A stretch of 64,000 bases of DNA from Bacillota bacterium (GTDB lineage Bacteria; Bacillota; Clostridia; Christensenellales; Aristaeellaceae), in NCBI GenBank assembly GCA_023416585.1, contig JAEZHM010000113.1, positions 62,001 through 126,000 of the forward strand. Reading direction: 5' to 3'. A program made the translations under genes and the position numbers. Below, piece after piece: positions 9,162 to 18,333 of the stretch (its first letter is position 1; every line of letters begins with the position of its first letter). Below the pieces are notes generated by a model. It made no database searches, was not told the DNA's origin, and was given only the letters and a program-made list of their open reading frames with translations.

Positions 9162-9672
9162 CGAAATACCACCTTTCCAGCCGTTTTGCAAGCCGGTTCT
9201 TTGCCCGTTTCAGGCGGGAAGATACCGTAGGCTGCGGAAGGGAGAGGGTTTCGGCAATCTCCTTTGTCCGCATTCCCTGATAGTAATACAGGAGGATCAC
9301 TTCCCTGTATTTGCCCGGCAGGCGCATCACTTCCACAATTACCGTATCGTCCTTTATGTCGTGCGACAATGACGGTTCCGGCAGGATATCCAAAGTTATG
9401 CTTCTGTCCACGTGGCGGAACCAAGCGGTACGGGATATGCTTTTACAGCAGTTGACCGCTATGCGTACAAGCCAAGTTTCCTCGCTGCATTCGCCCCTAA
9501 AGCTGCATAGACTTTTGAAGGCTCTCAAAAACGTTTCCTGCACGGCGTCTTCTGAAAGCGCCCGGTCGTGAAGGTAAAGAAAGCAAAGGCGAAGAATGCT
9601 GTCGCCATAGAGTGCCATCATGCGCTCGATGTCCGCCGCCTGATCATTGCCCGGTACCTGACAAGGATCCAT
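9154..9672 (-). CDS. ECF RNA polymerase sigma factor
   Basis: A 172-residue extracytoplasmic-function sigma factor. Region 2 is seen at about 15-75 (ILRLCFLYLHD, AVQETFLRAFKSL) and region 4 at about 110-165 (LPGKYREVILLYYYQGM, KEIAETLSLPQPTVSSRLKR). The frame extends to 9762, but ATG 9672 has AAAGGGGGCGAAGGA upstream and begins the conserved part. The downstream gene is its probable membrane anti-sigma partner. Such pairs usually autoregulate, but no promoter copy could be recognised with confidence. Confidence 0.92.
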   Translation of the reverse strand: MDPCQVPGNDQAADIERMMALYGDSILRLCFLYLHDRALSEDAVQETFLRAFKSLCSFRGECSEETWLVRIAVNCCKSISRTAWFRHVDRSITLDILPEPSLSHDIKDDTVIVEVMRLPGKYREVILLYYYQGMRTKEIAETLSLPQPTVSSRLKRAKNRLAKRLERWYFDE

Positions 9673-9755
9673 TCCTTCGCCCCCTTTACTGATTAGACTG
9701 CATGCAAAGAAAAAAACATTCAAAATAATTCCAGATTGCAATATGCGTGTTGATG

Positions 9756-9794
9756 AATGCAAGCCGCCCGCCTTGTCGGCTGACGGCTTGCATT
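9756..9794 (-). terminator. Hairpin after the kinase gene
   Basis: An 11-bp perfect stem (9756-9766 with 9784-9794) and a 17-base GC-rich loop, between the kinase stop and the sigma gene. There is no long T run on the minus strand, so termination strength is uncertain. Confidence 0.5.
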
Positions 9795-9825
9795 TTCGCC
9801 GGCTTAAAATAAAGTGCTCTAAATA

Positions 9826-11739
9826 TCAATCATCAAACTGAACGGTAAATGGCAGCTCGCCTACCGGTTTCGTAAAACTTGCTTCCTGCCCGCGGGACAA
9901 TGTTACAGTCTTCAGGGCCGGCATGCGAGTAAGCGGGGAAAGATCCTTTACGGGGTTATGGCTTATTGTTAGCTGTTCAATGGAGGCGTTTCCATCAAGG
10001 GCGCTCAAATCGTTGATCGTATTGGATGTGACCGCTAGACTGAATAGCTTCTTGAAAGCCGAAATTCCCTCAAGATTTTTAAGCTTAGTCTCATAGAGAT
10101 TGAGGTTGCTCAGCTCCTTCATATTCATGAAAGGTTCCAGGTTGTCCACATCACTGAAAAAGAGGAGAATGCTGCGTAGGGATTCCACTTTCGATAGGTT
10201 GCGTATGCCTTCAGCCTTAAGCTCCCGGCTGCCGAACTCCTCCAGGTGATCAAACGTTTCAAGCGCTGTGTAATCCAAATCCTGCGGCATTTCATACAGC
10301 CATAGCCTTCTTAAGCTCATGCCGGCAATGGGTGACAAATCAGTTGTCAGAGTACTGCTGATGTTCAGTGTATCCAACTTGGTCAAAGCCGACAGACCGG
10401 ATATATCTGATATTGGATTGTTGCTGATGTCCAGTTCCTGAAGCGTTTTCATATCACACAATGGACTGATGTCTGAAATACGGTTGTCGCAAACGGATAA
10501 ATGAGTTAATGAAAGCTTGCCCAATGGGATAAGATCGGTCAAATCCAACCGCATCAGCGACAGCTTCTGTAAATACGGCATATATTCCAAATCGGTAAGA
10601 TCGGTAAGTAAACTATATCCTCCCACAAAATCCGTGCCATATAGATGCAGTGCAAAGCCGAAGGAATGGGCGTCTTTCCAATTCGCGTAAGGCGTATCTC
10701 CGCACAGAAACAGTTCAGTGATACCTTGCAAATCATCAATGCTGATATCACCAGTGGCGCGGTTCAGCCTAAGCCTTACGGCCTTCTCAATCAAAGGGGA
10801 CTTGAACCGGTAAACGCCTTTATTCAACTGCACAATGGCGGCCTCCATGGAATTCAATATACCGGCACGGTTGGTATATATGCTTGCTGCTGCAGCGCAC
10901 AGCAATATAAAGCAGGCTGTTCTTACAGCCAGATTGCGCCAGCGCGTGGCATAAGCTTCCAGACGCTTGTGCAAAAGACGAACAGACGGATACCTTTTTT
11001 CGGGATCAAAACGCAGGCATTTATATATGATCCGCTTGAGGGCGGGAGATATATGCAATGCACGAAGCTGATTTATATCATAGCCGCCCGTCAATAAAAA
11101 CACCAGAAGCATTCCGATGCCATACACATCGGCCCTCGCATCGCACCTTTTGTAGCCAAACTGCTCCGGCGCAGCCGTCACAGCCGTACCCAATATCTCT
11201 GTATCATAGGACTTTTCAGATGATTCTGCCTGTACGGTATCCAGATCCACCAGGTGGATCGTTCCGCTATCGGATATGATAATGTTTTGGGGCTTGATAT
11301 CCCTGTGAATGATGGGTGGGTCCATTGCGTGCAGCTTTTCAACAACAATACAAATCTTGCACACGATGGACAATATCCTATTTATGGGGATCGTTTCGCA
11401 GCTTTCCAAATAATCGGCCAAAGATCTGCCCGGAATATATTCGCGAAGTAGAAATGCGTGTTCTGCCCGCGTAAAACAGGCAATCGGGTGGGGAAATGCG
11501 CTGTTATGAAGCTTAAGCAGCAGCTCGTGTTCACGCATCAGTTTGTTTATGCTGCCGGCTGGCGCCACCTTTAGTATACAGGAGGTTTCATCCTCTTTGC
11601 CTCTCAGCAAAAAAACCTGCTGATTCGCGTTTTGCTTCAAACAGCCGTTCACATGGTAATACTGACCGATGCTTTCGGGCATATCTGGGATCACACATGA
11701 AGATTGATATTCGGCTAAAAAGGCCTGCATATCACCCAT
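9826..11739 (-). CDS. Receptor-like Ser/Thr protein kinase with C-terminal leucine-rich repeats
   Basis: About 637 residues. The cytoplasmic kinase domain spans about 25-262: nucleotide lysine in CILKVAP (K57), catalytic loop HRDIKPQN (D147), a DLD triplet at 165-167 where most kinases have DFG, APEQFG and DVYGIGMLL. One membrane helix at about 269-288 follows. The outer part holds at least six SDS22-type leucine-rich repeats (for example LTHLSVCDNRISDISPL and LQELDISNNPISDISGL). This resembles a eukaryotic receptor kinase turned around, with the kinase at the N-terminus. The start is ambiguous: ATG 11739 has GGAG 8 bases upstream; ATG 11745 and TTG 11757 are alternatives. It lies 22 bases after an HTH gene, with which it is surely co-transcribed. 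Confidence 0.88.
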   Translation of the reverse strand: MGDMQAFLAEYQSSCVIPDMPESIGQYYHVNGCLKQNANQQVFLLRGKEDETSCILKVAPAGSINKLMREHELLLKLHNSAFPHPIACFTRAEHAFLLREYIPGRSLADYLESCETIPINRILSIVCKICIVVEKLHAMDPPIIHRDIKPQNIIISDSGTIHLVDLDTVQAESSEKSYDTEILGTAVTAAPEQFGYKRCDARADVYGIGMLLVFLLTGGYDINQLRALHISPALKRIIYKCLRFDPEKRYPSVRLLHKRLEAYATRWRNLAVRTACFILLCAAAASIYTNRAGILNSMEAAIVQLNKGVYRFKSPLIEKAVRLRLNRATGDISIDDLQGITELFLCGDTPYANWKDAHSFGFALHLYGTDFVGGYSLLTDLTDLEYMPYLQKLSLMRLDLTDLIPLGKLSLTHLSVCDNRISDISPLCDMKTLQELDISNNPISDISGLSALTKLDTLNISSTLTTDLSPIAGMSLRRLWLYEMPQDLDYTALETFDHLEEFGSRELKAEGIRNLSKVESLRSILLFFSDVDNLEPFMNMKELSNLNLYETKLKNLEGISAFKKLFSLAVTSNTINDLSALDGNASIEQLTISHNPVKDLSPLTRMPALKTVTLSRGQEASFTKPVGELPFTVQFDD

Positions 11740-11761
11740 AAACATATCTCCAAACAAGTAG

Positions 11762-12202
11762 TTAAGGCATACGGTTCAGCAGGGAAGCCTCCCCAAGGCT
11801 TAGAAGAAAATCCTCCATTTGGGTAAGCGAATAACGGTGATGTATGCCGAAAATGATGGCGGCGTCACGCCGGACTCTGGGGTATAATTCCCCTTTATTT
11901 GCCAGCCGCAAAAGCTTTTGCGTCCATGCAAGATCCAGGCTCATAACAAGCGTGATGCAAATCAGTATATCTCTGCCGGGGTTTCGTTTCCCGCTAAAAA
12001 CCTGGTAGGCATACGGATGGCTGAGCAGCGCCGCATCCGCAATCTGCGCAATAGTCAACCCGCTGCTTTGCTTAAGAGCCGACAGATTCGAATGAAGAGT
12101 CGGATTATCTATCGCATCACCGCTGATATGAAGAACCTGATCGAATTTTCCGCTTTCCCTGAGCAGCTTCTGTATATCGTCGGTTCGCAAGTCTTTGTTC
12201 AC
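11762..12202 (-). CDS. HTH protein paired with the kinase
   Basis: A 146-residue protein with a lambda-repressor-like HTH at about 37-75 (LSALKQSSGLTIAQIADAAL, YAYQVFSGKRNPGRD). A conserved helical tail follows (LLRLANKGELYPRVRRDAAI, HHRYSLTQMEDFLLSLGE). From memory, proteins of this build recur beside Ser/Thr kinases in Clostridia; I cannot run a search here. GTG 12202 is chosen because GGAGG lies 8 bases upstream; the frame continues to 12259 without a better site. It could be a regulator or a phosphorylation target of the kinase rather than a classic repressor (inference). It is divergent from the dynamin genes. Confidence 0.75.
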   Translation of the reverse strand: MNKDLRTDDIQKLLRESGKFDQVLHISGDAIDNPTLHSNLSALKQSSGLTIAQIADAALLSHPYAYQVFSGKRNPGRDILICITLVMSLDLAWTQKLLRLANKGELYPRVRRDAAIIFGIHHRYSLTQMEDFLLSLGEASLLNRMP

Positions 12203-12412
12203 GCGCTTTCCTCCATGCGAACAGCTTAAGAAAAATGCAATCATGTTTTCCATGCGCACAAAGCCATTTCCTCCTCATAAACAAATAAAGTGCTATAAAA
12301 ATCCAAAAAATGACAGGATTGATGCATCCTGCATAGCAAAATAAAAACGCCAGGAAGTATAATTTTGCATGCGGATGTTCTGATAAGGAAAGAAAGCAGC
12401 TTCCTGCTGGAG

Positions 12413-14188
12413 ATGAGAGAATTGGATTATCAAGTGGCACAGTTCAAGCTCCATGAGTCGCTTGTACTGATTGGCAACATTCTTGCACAGTTTGACGCGG
12501 AGCAAAATGTGCTGGCTGAAATTCGCGGCAGCCTGGATTTGATTCGTGAAAAGCGCTTTGTTCTGGCGGTGGCGGGAGATTTCAAGCGTGGCAAGACAAG
12601 CCTTATCAATGCGCTGTTGGGCTCTTCCATACTCCCGACCGACGTAAAGCCCACAACAGCCGCCGTCAACCGCATCACGTATGGCGTTATGGCGCGGGCA
12701 TCCATTCTGTTTAAGGATGGCCGCCGGGAGGTACTGCCAAGCGTATCAGTTCTTGCGGATTATGTGACAAAGCTGGATAGTGAAAAAGCTTCGGTTGCCA
12801 CCGGTGTGCAGGAGGCCATTTTGGAATACCCTGCCATGCTGTGCATCAACCATGTGGATATCGTGGATACGCCTGGCCTCAGTGACGAGAATGATATGAC
12901 GGCCATTACATTATCCGCTTTGGATACGGTGGATGCTGCCATTGTGACTGTTATGGCCACATCGCCGTTCAGCGAATCGGAAGCCGCCATGGTGGGCGAA
13001 GTCATCGCGTGCGCCAAGATCCATTTGCTTGTGTTTGTTGTGTCGTGCATTGATCTGATAAATCCGGAAGACCAGGACCGGTTGCTGAATGTTATCAGGG
13101 GCCGCATTGCAACCATGGTTCCGGAATATATGGAAAAAAAGTACGGAGAAAAGCGGCCAGATCTTATCAGGAAGACAGAAGCAGTTCTTGGTGATTTTCA
13201 ATTGTATGGCGTTTCCGCTATCCAGGCTTTGCGTTCGTTCACAACCAACGATCAGCTCTTGCTTGAGAAAAGCCGTTTTGAAAGTTTTAAAAATGAATTG
13301 ATGGCGGTGGTTACAGCTAATCAGGGGAAAAGTGCTATCAGAAAAGCCAATGAAGTATTGAAAAAAGGCATAGCCTGTTTTTATGAGTCAGTTGCCAGGC
13401 AAAAGGAAGTACTTCAGTATTTTACGGACGATTCCCTAAGAGAAATTATGCAAATCATAAGCAATTTTGGCGATCAGGAACGTAAGATCATTTCTTTATG
13501 GAATCAAATGTGCAGGCAGCTATGGGAGAATATACGTACTGAACTTGAAAATCAGAATGCGGTACTAAAAACATTCTTTTTGCAGGAATTGGGAAAGCTG
13601 CGCAGCACCGGAAAAAGGGAAGTGAACAATGCAATGACTTCCGCCGGGCTTAACGCTAACCGGGCCATGCAGGACTATTTGCAAAAGCTGCTTCAAGTGT
13701 TTGCGTCGAGCTTTGAAAAAGCAGCCATCGTTCCGTGGAGGGAGCAAAAAGCATCATTATGTCAAAAGCTTGCGGCTTATGTAGATAATGAGCCTCTGAT
13801 ATCGGATGCCCTTTGTCAATTGAAGCGCTTCGATATGCTTGGCGTGCAATTGGATGTACGTTTTGCCTGGGCTGATGCGCTGATGATGCAAAAAAGCGGC
13901 GGAGGTTCCATGGAACTGATCCAGCATGTGGAACGGGTAATCAAGCAATCGCTGTCTTCCTGCGTCAAGTGTCTTGAAGAGGAATTGAAACGGTATGAGG
14001 AACAGCTTAGAACGCTGGTGGGGAATGAGTCGATAGCTCACGAGCGCTTTATAAGCGAAGTACAAGCGCATAAAAAGCGGCGGTCGCAGTACCGGCAGGA
14101 ATTCCTGGGTCAGCAGCTTGACACCCTTTTGCCCAAGGTGCTTAAGGTTGAAGCGGAATGTAAAGAGATCGAAGCCGTCTATAGCTGA
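12413..14188 (+). CDS. Dynamin-like GTPase, soluble partner
   Basis: A large GTPase of about 591 residues. The G domain fills about 1-300: P-loop AGDFKRGKTS (K61), switch I PTTAAVNRITY and G3 DTPGLSDEND (D152). The G4 position reads VVSCIDL, lacking the N/TKxD consensus. The remainder is long helices without a membrane segment. Start options are TTG 12365 (AGGAAG upstream), ATG 12413 and TTG 12422; I list the ATG, but its GGAG is immediately adjacent. The gene opens a rightward unit with a zinc-ribbon membrane protein and a second dynamin. Paired bacterial dynamins usually form hetero-oligomers that act on membranes. Confidence 0.85.
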   Translation: MRELDYQVAQFKLHESLVLIGNILAQFDAEQNVLAEIRGSLDLIREKRFVLAVAGDFKRGKTSLINALLGSSILPTDVKPTTAAVNRITYGVMARASILFKDGRREVLPSVSVLADYVTKLDSEKASVATGVQEAILEYPAMLCINHVDIVDTPGLSDENDMTAITLSALDTVDAAIVTVMATSPFSESEAAMVGEVIACAKIHLLVFVVSCIDLINPEDQDRLLNVIRGRIATMVPEYMEKKYGEKRPDLIRKTEAVLGDFQLYGVSAIQALRSFTTNDQLLLEKSRFESFKNELMAVVTANQGKSAIRKANEVLKKGIACFYESVARQKEVLQYFTDDSLREIMQIISNFGDQERKIISLWNQMCRQLWENIRTELENQNAVLKTFFLQELGKLRSTGKREVNNAMTSAGLNANRAMQDYLQKLLQVFASSFEKAAIVPWREQKASLCQKLAAYVDNEPLISDALCQLKRFDMLGVQLDVRFAWADALMMQKSGGGSMELIQHVERVIKQSLSSCVKCLEEELKRYEEQLRTLVGNESIAHERFISEVQAHKKRRSQYRQEFLGQQLDTLLPKVLKVEAECKEIEAVYS

Positions 14189-14243
14189 TACGAATCAGAT
14201 AAAACAAGATATTAGAACATACGAAGAAAAGGGTGGAATGAAC

Positions 14244-14537
14244 ATGGAAAACGGCCAAAAAAAGTGCAGTTCATGCGGAGCAGACCTTGAGAACGGAGCG
14301 GTATTCTGCAAGGCTTGCGGAGCACGGCAAAGCACGAGCAGGGAAGTTAAAACCCGAGAAATCAAAAGGAGATGCGGCAAGAGCGTACTGATCTTTCTGA
14401 CAATTGCCTATGCTTTTTGTGCAATATGTGTACTTGCCTTTGCCGAGATGGACAGGGATCCGTTCTTCGTTTTCATTTTTCTTTTATTTACAGGAGCATC
14501 CATTTTTAGTTTCTACCAATACAAGAAGCGGTATTAA
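14244..14537 (+). CDS. Zinc-ribbon membrane protein between the dynamin genes
   Basis: A 97-residue protein with an N-terminal zinc ribbon (CSSCGADLENGAVFCKACG, four cysteines at about 8-26), a basic linker, and two hydrophobic helices at about 47-66 and 71-88 ending in a basic tail. The start is ATG 14244 (GGGTGG 7 bases upstream); ATG 14238 is also possible. It sits 55 bases after the first dynamin and 67 before the second, all in one direction. A short membrane anchor carrying a zinc ribbon could tether or regulate the GTPases (inference). No function is known to me. Confidence 0.75.
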   Translation: MENGQKKCSSCGADLENGAVFCKACGARQSTSREVKTREIKRRCGKSVLIFLTIAYAFCAICVLAFAEMDRDPFFVFIFLLFTGASIFSFYQYKKRY

Positions 14538-14604
14538 GGCTGACCGGGGCCGATCCTCTTTGTATCTCGGAAACCTAAAGCAAATGATGGAAGGATGTGC
14601 TTAT

Positions 14605-16737
14605 ATGACCCAGGCTTCATTTTCTTCGCTGGTATCTTACAAAAAGACCATATCCGATCTGGAAATGGATCTGCATCAACTCAGCAAATTTGCCAGGGAA
14701 CTGAATCTTGACGGCTGCGCTGAATCTGTGGACAAGCTTCTTTTGCGCGTAAGGGACGATAATTTCAATGTGGCCGTTACAGGCGAGTTCAAGCGGGGCA
14801 AGTCAACGCTGATCAACGCGCTGCTTGGCGAAAAGATACTTCCGGCGGATGTTACCCCTACAACCGCTACCATTAACCGCATTACATACAGCCCGGCGAA
14901 ATTGGTAAAGGTTTTTTACAAGGACGGCACTGAGGATCAGATAGATATCAGTGAATTGTCCCGGTACGTTACCATGCTGGATAAGGATTCGAAAAAGACC
15001 GCTGATTCCGTTCAGGAGGCGGTGATCTATTATCCCACCAACTATTGCCGCAACAATGTAGACATCATTGACACACCGGGCTTGAACGACAATGAGTTCA
15101 TGACCCAGGTAACGCTTTCCATTCTTCCCAAGGTGGACGCTACCTTGTTTGTGGTGATGGCAGGTTCGCCGCTGTCCCAATACGAAAGCGATTTTCTGGA
15201 AAACAAGCTTTTAAGCAGCGATGTGGGTCGTATCATATTCGTTGTAACGCGCATGGACAACTATACATTAGATGAGCAGCAAAGGATCCTGATCAATATA
15301 AGGGAGCGGATTGAGGAACACCTTGTGGCTCACGCAAGGGCTGTCATGGGGGAAGGCTCGCCGGCGTTTGAAAGCTTTCAGCGGAAGCTTGGGGATATAC
15401 GTATTGTGGGTGTGTCCTCCAGGCAGGCTTTGGATGCCAAGGCTAAGGGTGATGAAGCCCTGCTGAAGGAAAGCAATTTCCCGAACTTTGAAACCATATT
15501 AAGCTCGTTCCTGACCACCGAGCGCGGCGTTGTGGTGTTGGATCAGCTCACCAATAAGCTTCTGTCTGTTACCGGCGAAATTGCCCGCACCATTTCCATG
15601 TATTTGAACGCAGTGCAAATGGATGAGTCTGAATTTTTGGAAAAGCACAATCATGCCATGACCGAGATCGAAAAGACCCGGGCACAGAAAATGCAGGAGC
15701 TGAAAAAAATACAGGAAGCGGCTGACCAGGCATATACCCTGGCGCTTGGCGTAGGCTCCGACTATTGGAATACACTGCTGAAAAAAGCAGAAAGCATCGT
15801 TAACGATGAAGCGATAGCGGCCTCTGAGCTGAAGGATGACAAGATTGCCGCACTGTGCGCAAGGCTCCATCAGAAGATCCGCGACATGATGGAAAACGAG
15901 GGGCGTATTCAGGTGGAGCGCATCAACTCCATTGTGACCGACTGTCTTGGCAAGGAATACAGCCGCCTTGCTGCCTTTGATGAGGATCTTACGGAAAGGC
16001 TTCATCAAATTCAGGAAAGCTTCACCGTCAAAAGGGATGATTCATCGGCAAAGGACTATAAGCTGGCCAAGGTAATCGGCGCCCTCACTTATGGTATGGG
16101 CGGCGGCATGCTGCTGGGGTACAAGACCGCCGGCTGGAAAGGCGCGGCAGCCAGCGGAGCTGCCGGACTGGCCACGGCACTGGCATCGGATGTTATTTTT
16201 ACTTCTATCCTGACTGCGGTGGGTATTACGCTGTCGCTTCCTTTGGCGCTTGTGATCATTGGCGTTGCCGGCATATTCGGATCTTTCGGCGGCAAAAAAG
16301 TGGCGGAGTTGTTCAAGGGAAAGGCGCATGTGGCAAAATTCAAGGAAGATTACTGCTTGCGGCTGAGGGAAGAATTTGCCACGATGTCCAAGAATGACGA
16401 TATCGGCCAGAAGATTCGTGATTTTGTGAACCAGGCTTTTGGTGAACTGAAGAACAACCTGGGCGATGAAACGGAACGCGCACTGAAAGACGTGGAGATG
16501 ACGCTAACCAGGCTGAAGGTTGATTTTGCGCAGAATCAGCAGACCATTGAGCGTAACAAGATTATCTATCAGCAGATTCTGGATAACCTTACACCCATCT
16601 CAAGGAGGGCTGCCGGAATCCAGCATGAGCTGAATGCTTTATTGGGCATTGAGGACAGCCGGGGAGAAGCGGCAGCGGACGAAGAAAAGGAGACAGCTTT
16701 CGATACCCGGAAAACAGGGTTTGTGCTGCAAGGCTGA
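14605..16737 (+). CDS. Dynamin-like GTPase with membrane-inserting hairpin
   Basis: About 710 residues. G domain: P-loop TGEFKRGKST (K66), switch I PTTATINRITY, G3 IDTPGLND (D156), and G4 VVTRMD, closer to the consensus than in its partner. Helical stalk regions flank a glycine/alanine-rich hydrophobic double segment at about residues 490-575 (GALTYGMGGGMLLGY, LPLALVIIGVAGIFGSFGG), the membrane paddle of bacterial dynamins. The start is ATG 14605, with GGAAGG upstream; the frame is open much earlier but overlaps the zinc-ribbon gene. It is the last gene of the trio and probably remodels or guards the cytoplasmic membrane. Confidence 0.9.
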   Translation: MTQASFSSLVSYKKTISDLEMDLHQLSKFARELNLDGCAESVDKLLLRVRDDNFNVAVTGEFKRGKSTLINALLGEKILPADVTPTTATINRITYSPAKLVKVFYKDGTEDQIDISELSRYVTMLDKDSKKTADSVQEAVIYYPTNYCRNNVDIIDTPGLNDNEFMTQVTLSILPKVDATLFVVMAGSPLSQYESDFLENKLLSSDVGRIIFVVTRMDNYTLDEQQRILINIRERIEEHLVAHARAVMGEGSPAFESFQRKLGDIRIVGVSSRQALDAKAKGDEALLKESNFPNFETILSSFLTTERGVVVLDQLTNKLLSVTGEIARTISMYLNAVQMDESEFLEKHNHAMTEIEKTRAQKMQELKKIQEAADQAYTLALGVGSDYWNTLLKKAESIVNDEAIAASELKDDKIAALCARLHQKIRDMMENEGRIQVERINSIVTDCLGKEYSRLAAFDEDLTERLHQIQESFTVKRDDSSAKDYKLAKVIGALTYGMGGGMLLGYKTAGWKGAAASGAAGLATALASDVIFTSILTAVGITLSLPLALVIIGVAGIFGSFGGKKVAELFKGKAHVAKFKEDYCLRLREEFATMSKNDDIGQKIRDFVNQAFGELKNNLGDETERALKDVEMTLTRLKVDFAQNQQTIERNKIIYQQILDNLTPISRRAAGIQHELNALLGIEDSRGEAAADEEKETAFDTRKTGFVLQG

Positions 16738-16746
16738 TTGCGGCCT

Positions 16747-16776
16747 CCCCGCCGGCCTCCCTCCAGGCCGGCGGGG
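16747..16776 (+). terminator. GC-rich hairpin after the dynamin unit
   Basis: A perfect 12-bp stem (CCCCGCCGGCCT at 16747-16758, complement at 16765-16776) with a 6-base loop starts 9 bases after the stop codon. There is no T run behind it, so it is either an atypical terminator or an RNA-stabilising structure. Confidence 0.6.
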
Positions 16777-17186
16777 ATTATGAAACCGGATAACCTGTTT
16801 CATTTTGCAGAGCTGCCAGAATTTACAGTCATGGCTGACGTGGTATGGATGATATATACGGATAGATACGGCTGTACATGTAATACCATTTCATGGGATA
16901 ACCCGTCCAGCCTGCCCATGGATGCGATAGCCAGCAATGCGGTTGTTTGTATTTTTACGAATAAGTATAGTATATTCAAGCGATTAGCTTATCTAAATTC
17001 CAAACATACCCGTATCGGAAAAAATAACCACTAAAACGGAAGAAATTTACCATTACCTAAAAATCAACTTCCCAATAGAACAAACAAATTAAGGAAACCG
17101 CTGCATTCATAAGCTGTGGTTTCTTTACTATAATAAAATAAATCTGGCGTAAACTGAATACACAATACGAACGGAGGTCGCAGGTC
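16777..17186. other. Intergenic region ahead of the CUT2 transporter
   Basis: About 410 bases, AT-rich toward the right. An open frame of about 98 codons crosses the left part, but it starts inside the hairpin, has no ribosome site and resembles nothing. A small inverted repeat (GAAACCGC, GTGGTTTC) lies at about 17095-17123, next to the promoter candidate. Confidence 0.5.
17106..17134 (+). promoter_or_regulatory. Promoter candidate for the CUT2 transporter
   Basis: TTCATA at 17106-17111 (4 of 6 to consensus), a 17-base spacer and a consensus TATAAT at 17129-17134. It lies 53 bases upstream of the binding-protein start. A short inverted repeat overlaps the -35 side and could be an operator. 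Confidence 0.5.
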
Positions 17187-18305
17187 ATGAAGAAGATCCT
17201 ATCCTTGATCCTGGTACTCGCGATGGTCTTTGGTCTGTTCGCGTTTACGGCGCACGCCGAGGATATCACTATCGGCGTATCTATCTGGAGCTCGACCGAC
17301 ACGCTCGGCAGCGAAGTCAAGCGGATTCTGGACGCCGCGGCGCAGGCGCTGAACGTAAAAGTGATCTATGTGGATCAGGCCCACATTTCAGAGCAGGTTA
17401 CCGCTTCTGCGGAGACGCTTGCCATGGCCGGGTGCGACGGCATGATCATTTGCAACTCTTCCTCTGCGGAAATGGCCTCCGTCATCAATACCTGCACGCA
17501 GAACCAAATGTATGTTGCTCAGTTCTTCCGCGTCATCAATGAGGCGGCGAATCCCACCGAGTATGCGCTCGCCAAGTCATCCCCGTATTATGTGGGCACG
17601 GTGCATGAATCCGAGCCGGACAATGGAAAACGCCTGGTTCAAATTGTTTGCGAAAAGGGAGCCCGGAAGATTGGTCTGATGGGCTGGGAACCCGGTGACG
17701 CCACATTCCTTGGCCGTTGGGAAGGTTACAAGGCCGGCATCGAGGAGTGGAATACCGCCCATCCTGAAGACAAGGCCACGTTGCTTGAGCCGCAGTACGG
17801 CAGAACGACATCCGATACCGGCCGTACCACTGCTGAAGCCATTATAGCAGCGAATCCCGACATTGACGCCCTGATCGTAGCCGGCGGCGGCGGTGATCCG
17901 CTGATCGGAGCAATCGCAGCCATCGAAGGCCTTGGCCTCACTGGCAAGATCCAGGTCGTCTCCACGGACTTCCTGCCTGACCTTGGCGAGAAGCTCAAAT
18001 CCGGCGCCATGAGCGCCGAATCCGGCGGGCACTATGCCGACCCGTTCTTTGCCTTTATGCTGGTGTACAATGCCATCACAGGCAAGTATCCCACTTCCAC
18101 GGACGGCTTCTACGAGATCGTCTTCCCGTATATGTTCGTTGCCTCGCCTGAAGATTACGAGGCGTATGCCAAGTACTTTACCGGCACCGAACTGCCCTAT
18201 TATACGGATGAGATCAAGGCTATGGCGGATCTGGGTTTCGAACAGCTCAGCGATACCTGCTCCAAGCTGTCTGTGGAGGATGTTGTGGCGCGCCATGCCA
18301 AATAA
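17187..18305 (+). CDS. CUT2 sugar ABC transporter substrate-binding protein
   Basis: A 372-residue Peripla_BP_4-type sugar-binding protein (ribose/galactose/xylose-like class). The signal peptide MKKILSLILVLAMVFGLFAF ends at THAE and has no lipobox cysteine. Features include the repeating type I binding-protein pattern, CDGMIICNSSSAEMASVINT, IGLMGWEPGDATFLGR and NPDIDALIVAGGGGDPLIGA. ATG 17187 follows ACGGAGGTCGC. It is the first of four transporter genes, separated from the rest by a strong hairpin that should let it be made in excess. The ligand is unknown. Confidence 0.92.
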   Translation: MKKILSLILVLAMVFGLFAFTAHAEDITIGVSIWSSTDTLGSEVKRILDAAAQALNVKVIYVDQAHISEQVTASAETLAMAGCDGMIICNSSSAEMASVINTCTQNQMYVAQFFRVINEAANPTEYALAKSSPYYVGTVHESEPDNGKRLVQIVCEKGARKIGLMGWEPGDATFLGRWEGYKAGIEEWNTAHPEDKATLLEPQYGRTTSDTGRTTAEAIIAANPDIDALIVAGGGGDPLIGAIAAIEGLGLTGKIQVVSTDFLPDLGEKLKSGAMSAESGGHYADPFFAFMLVYNAITGKYPTSTDGFYEIVFPYMFVASPEDYEAYAKYFTGTELPYYTDEIKAMADLGFEQLSDTCSKLSVEDVVARHAK

Positions 18306-18333
18306 CGCAGAACATACCAAATCGATATAGAGC

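Noticed and set aside
16738..17034. A 98-codon open frame after the second dynamin gene
   Set aside because: It starts within the hairpin after the dynamin stop, has no ribosome site and no family resemblance.
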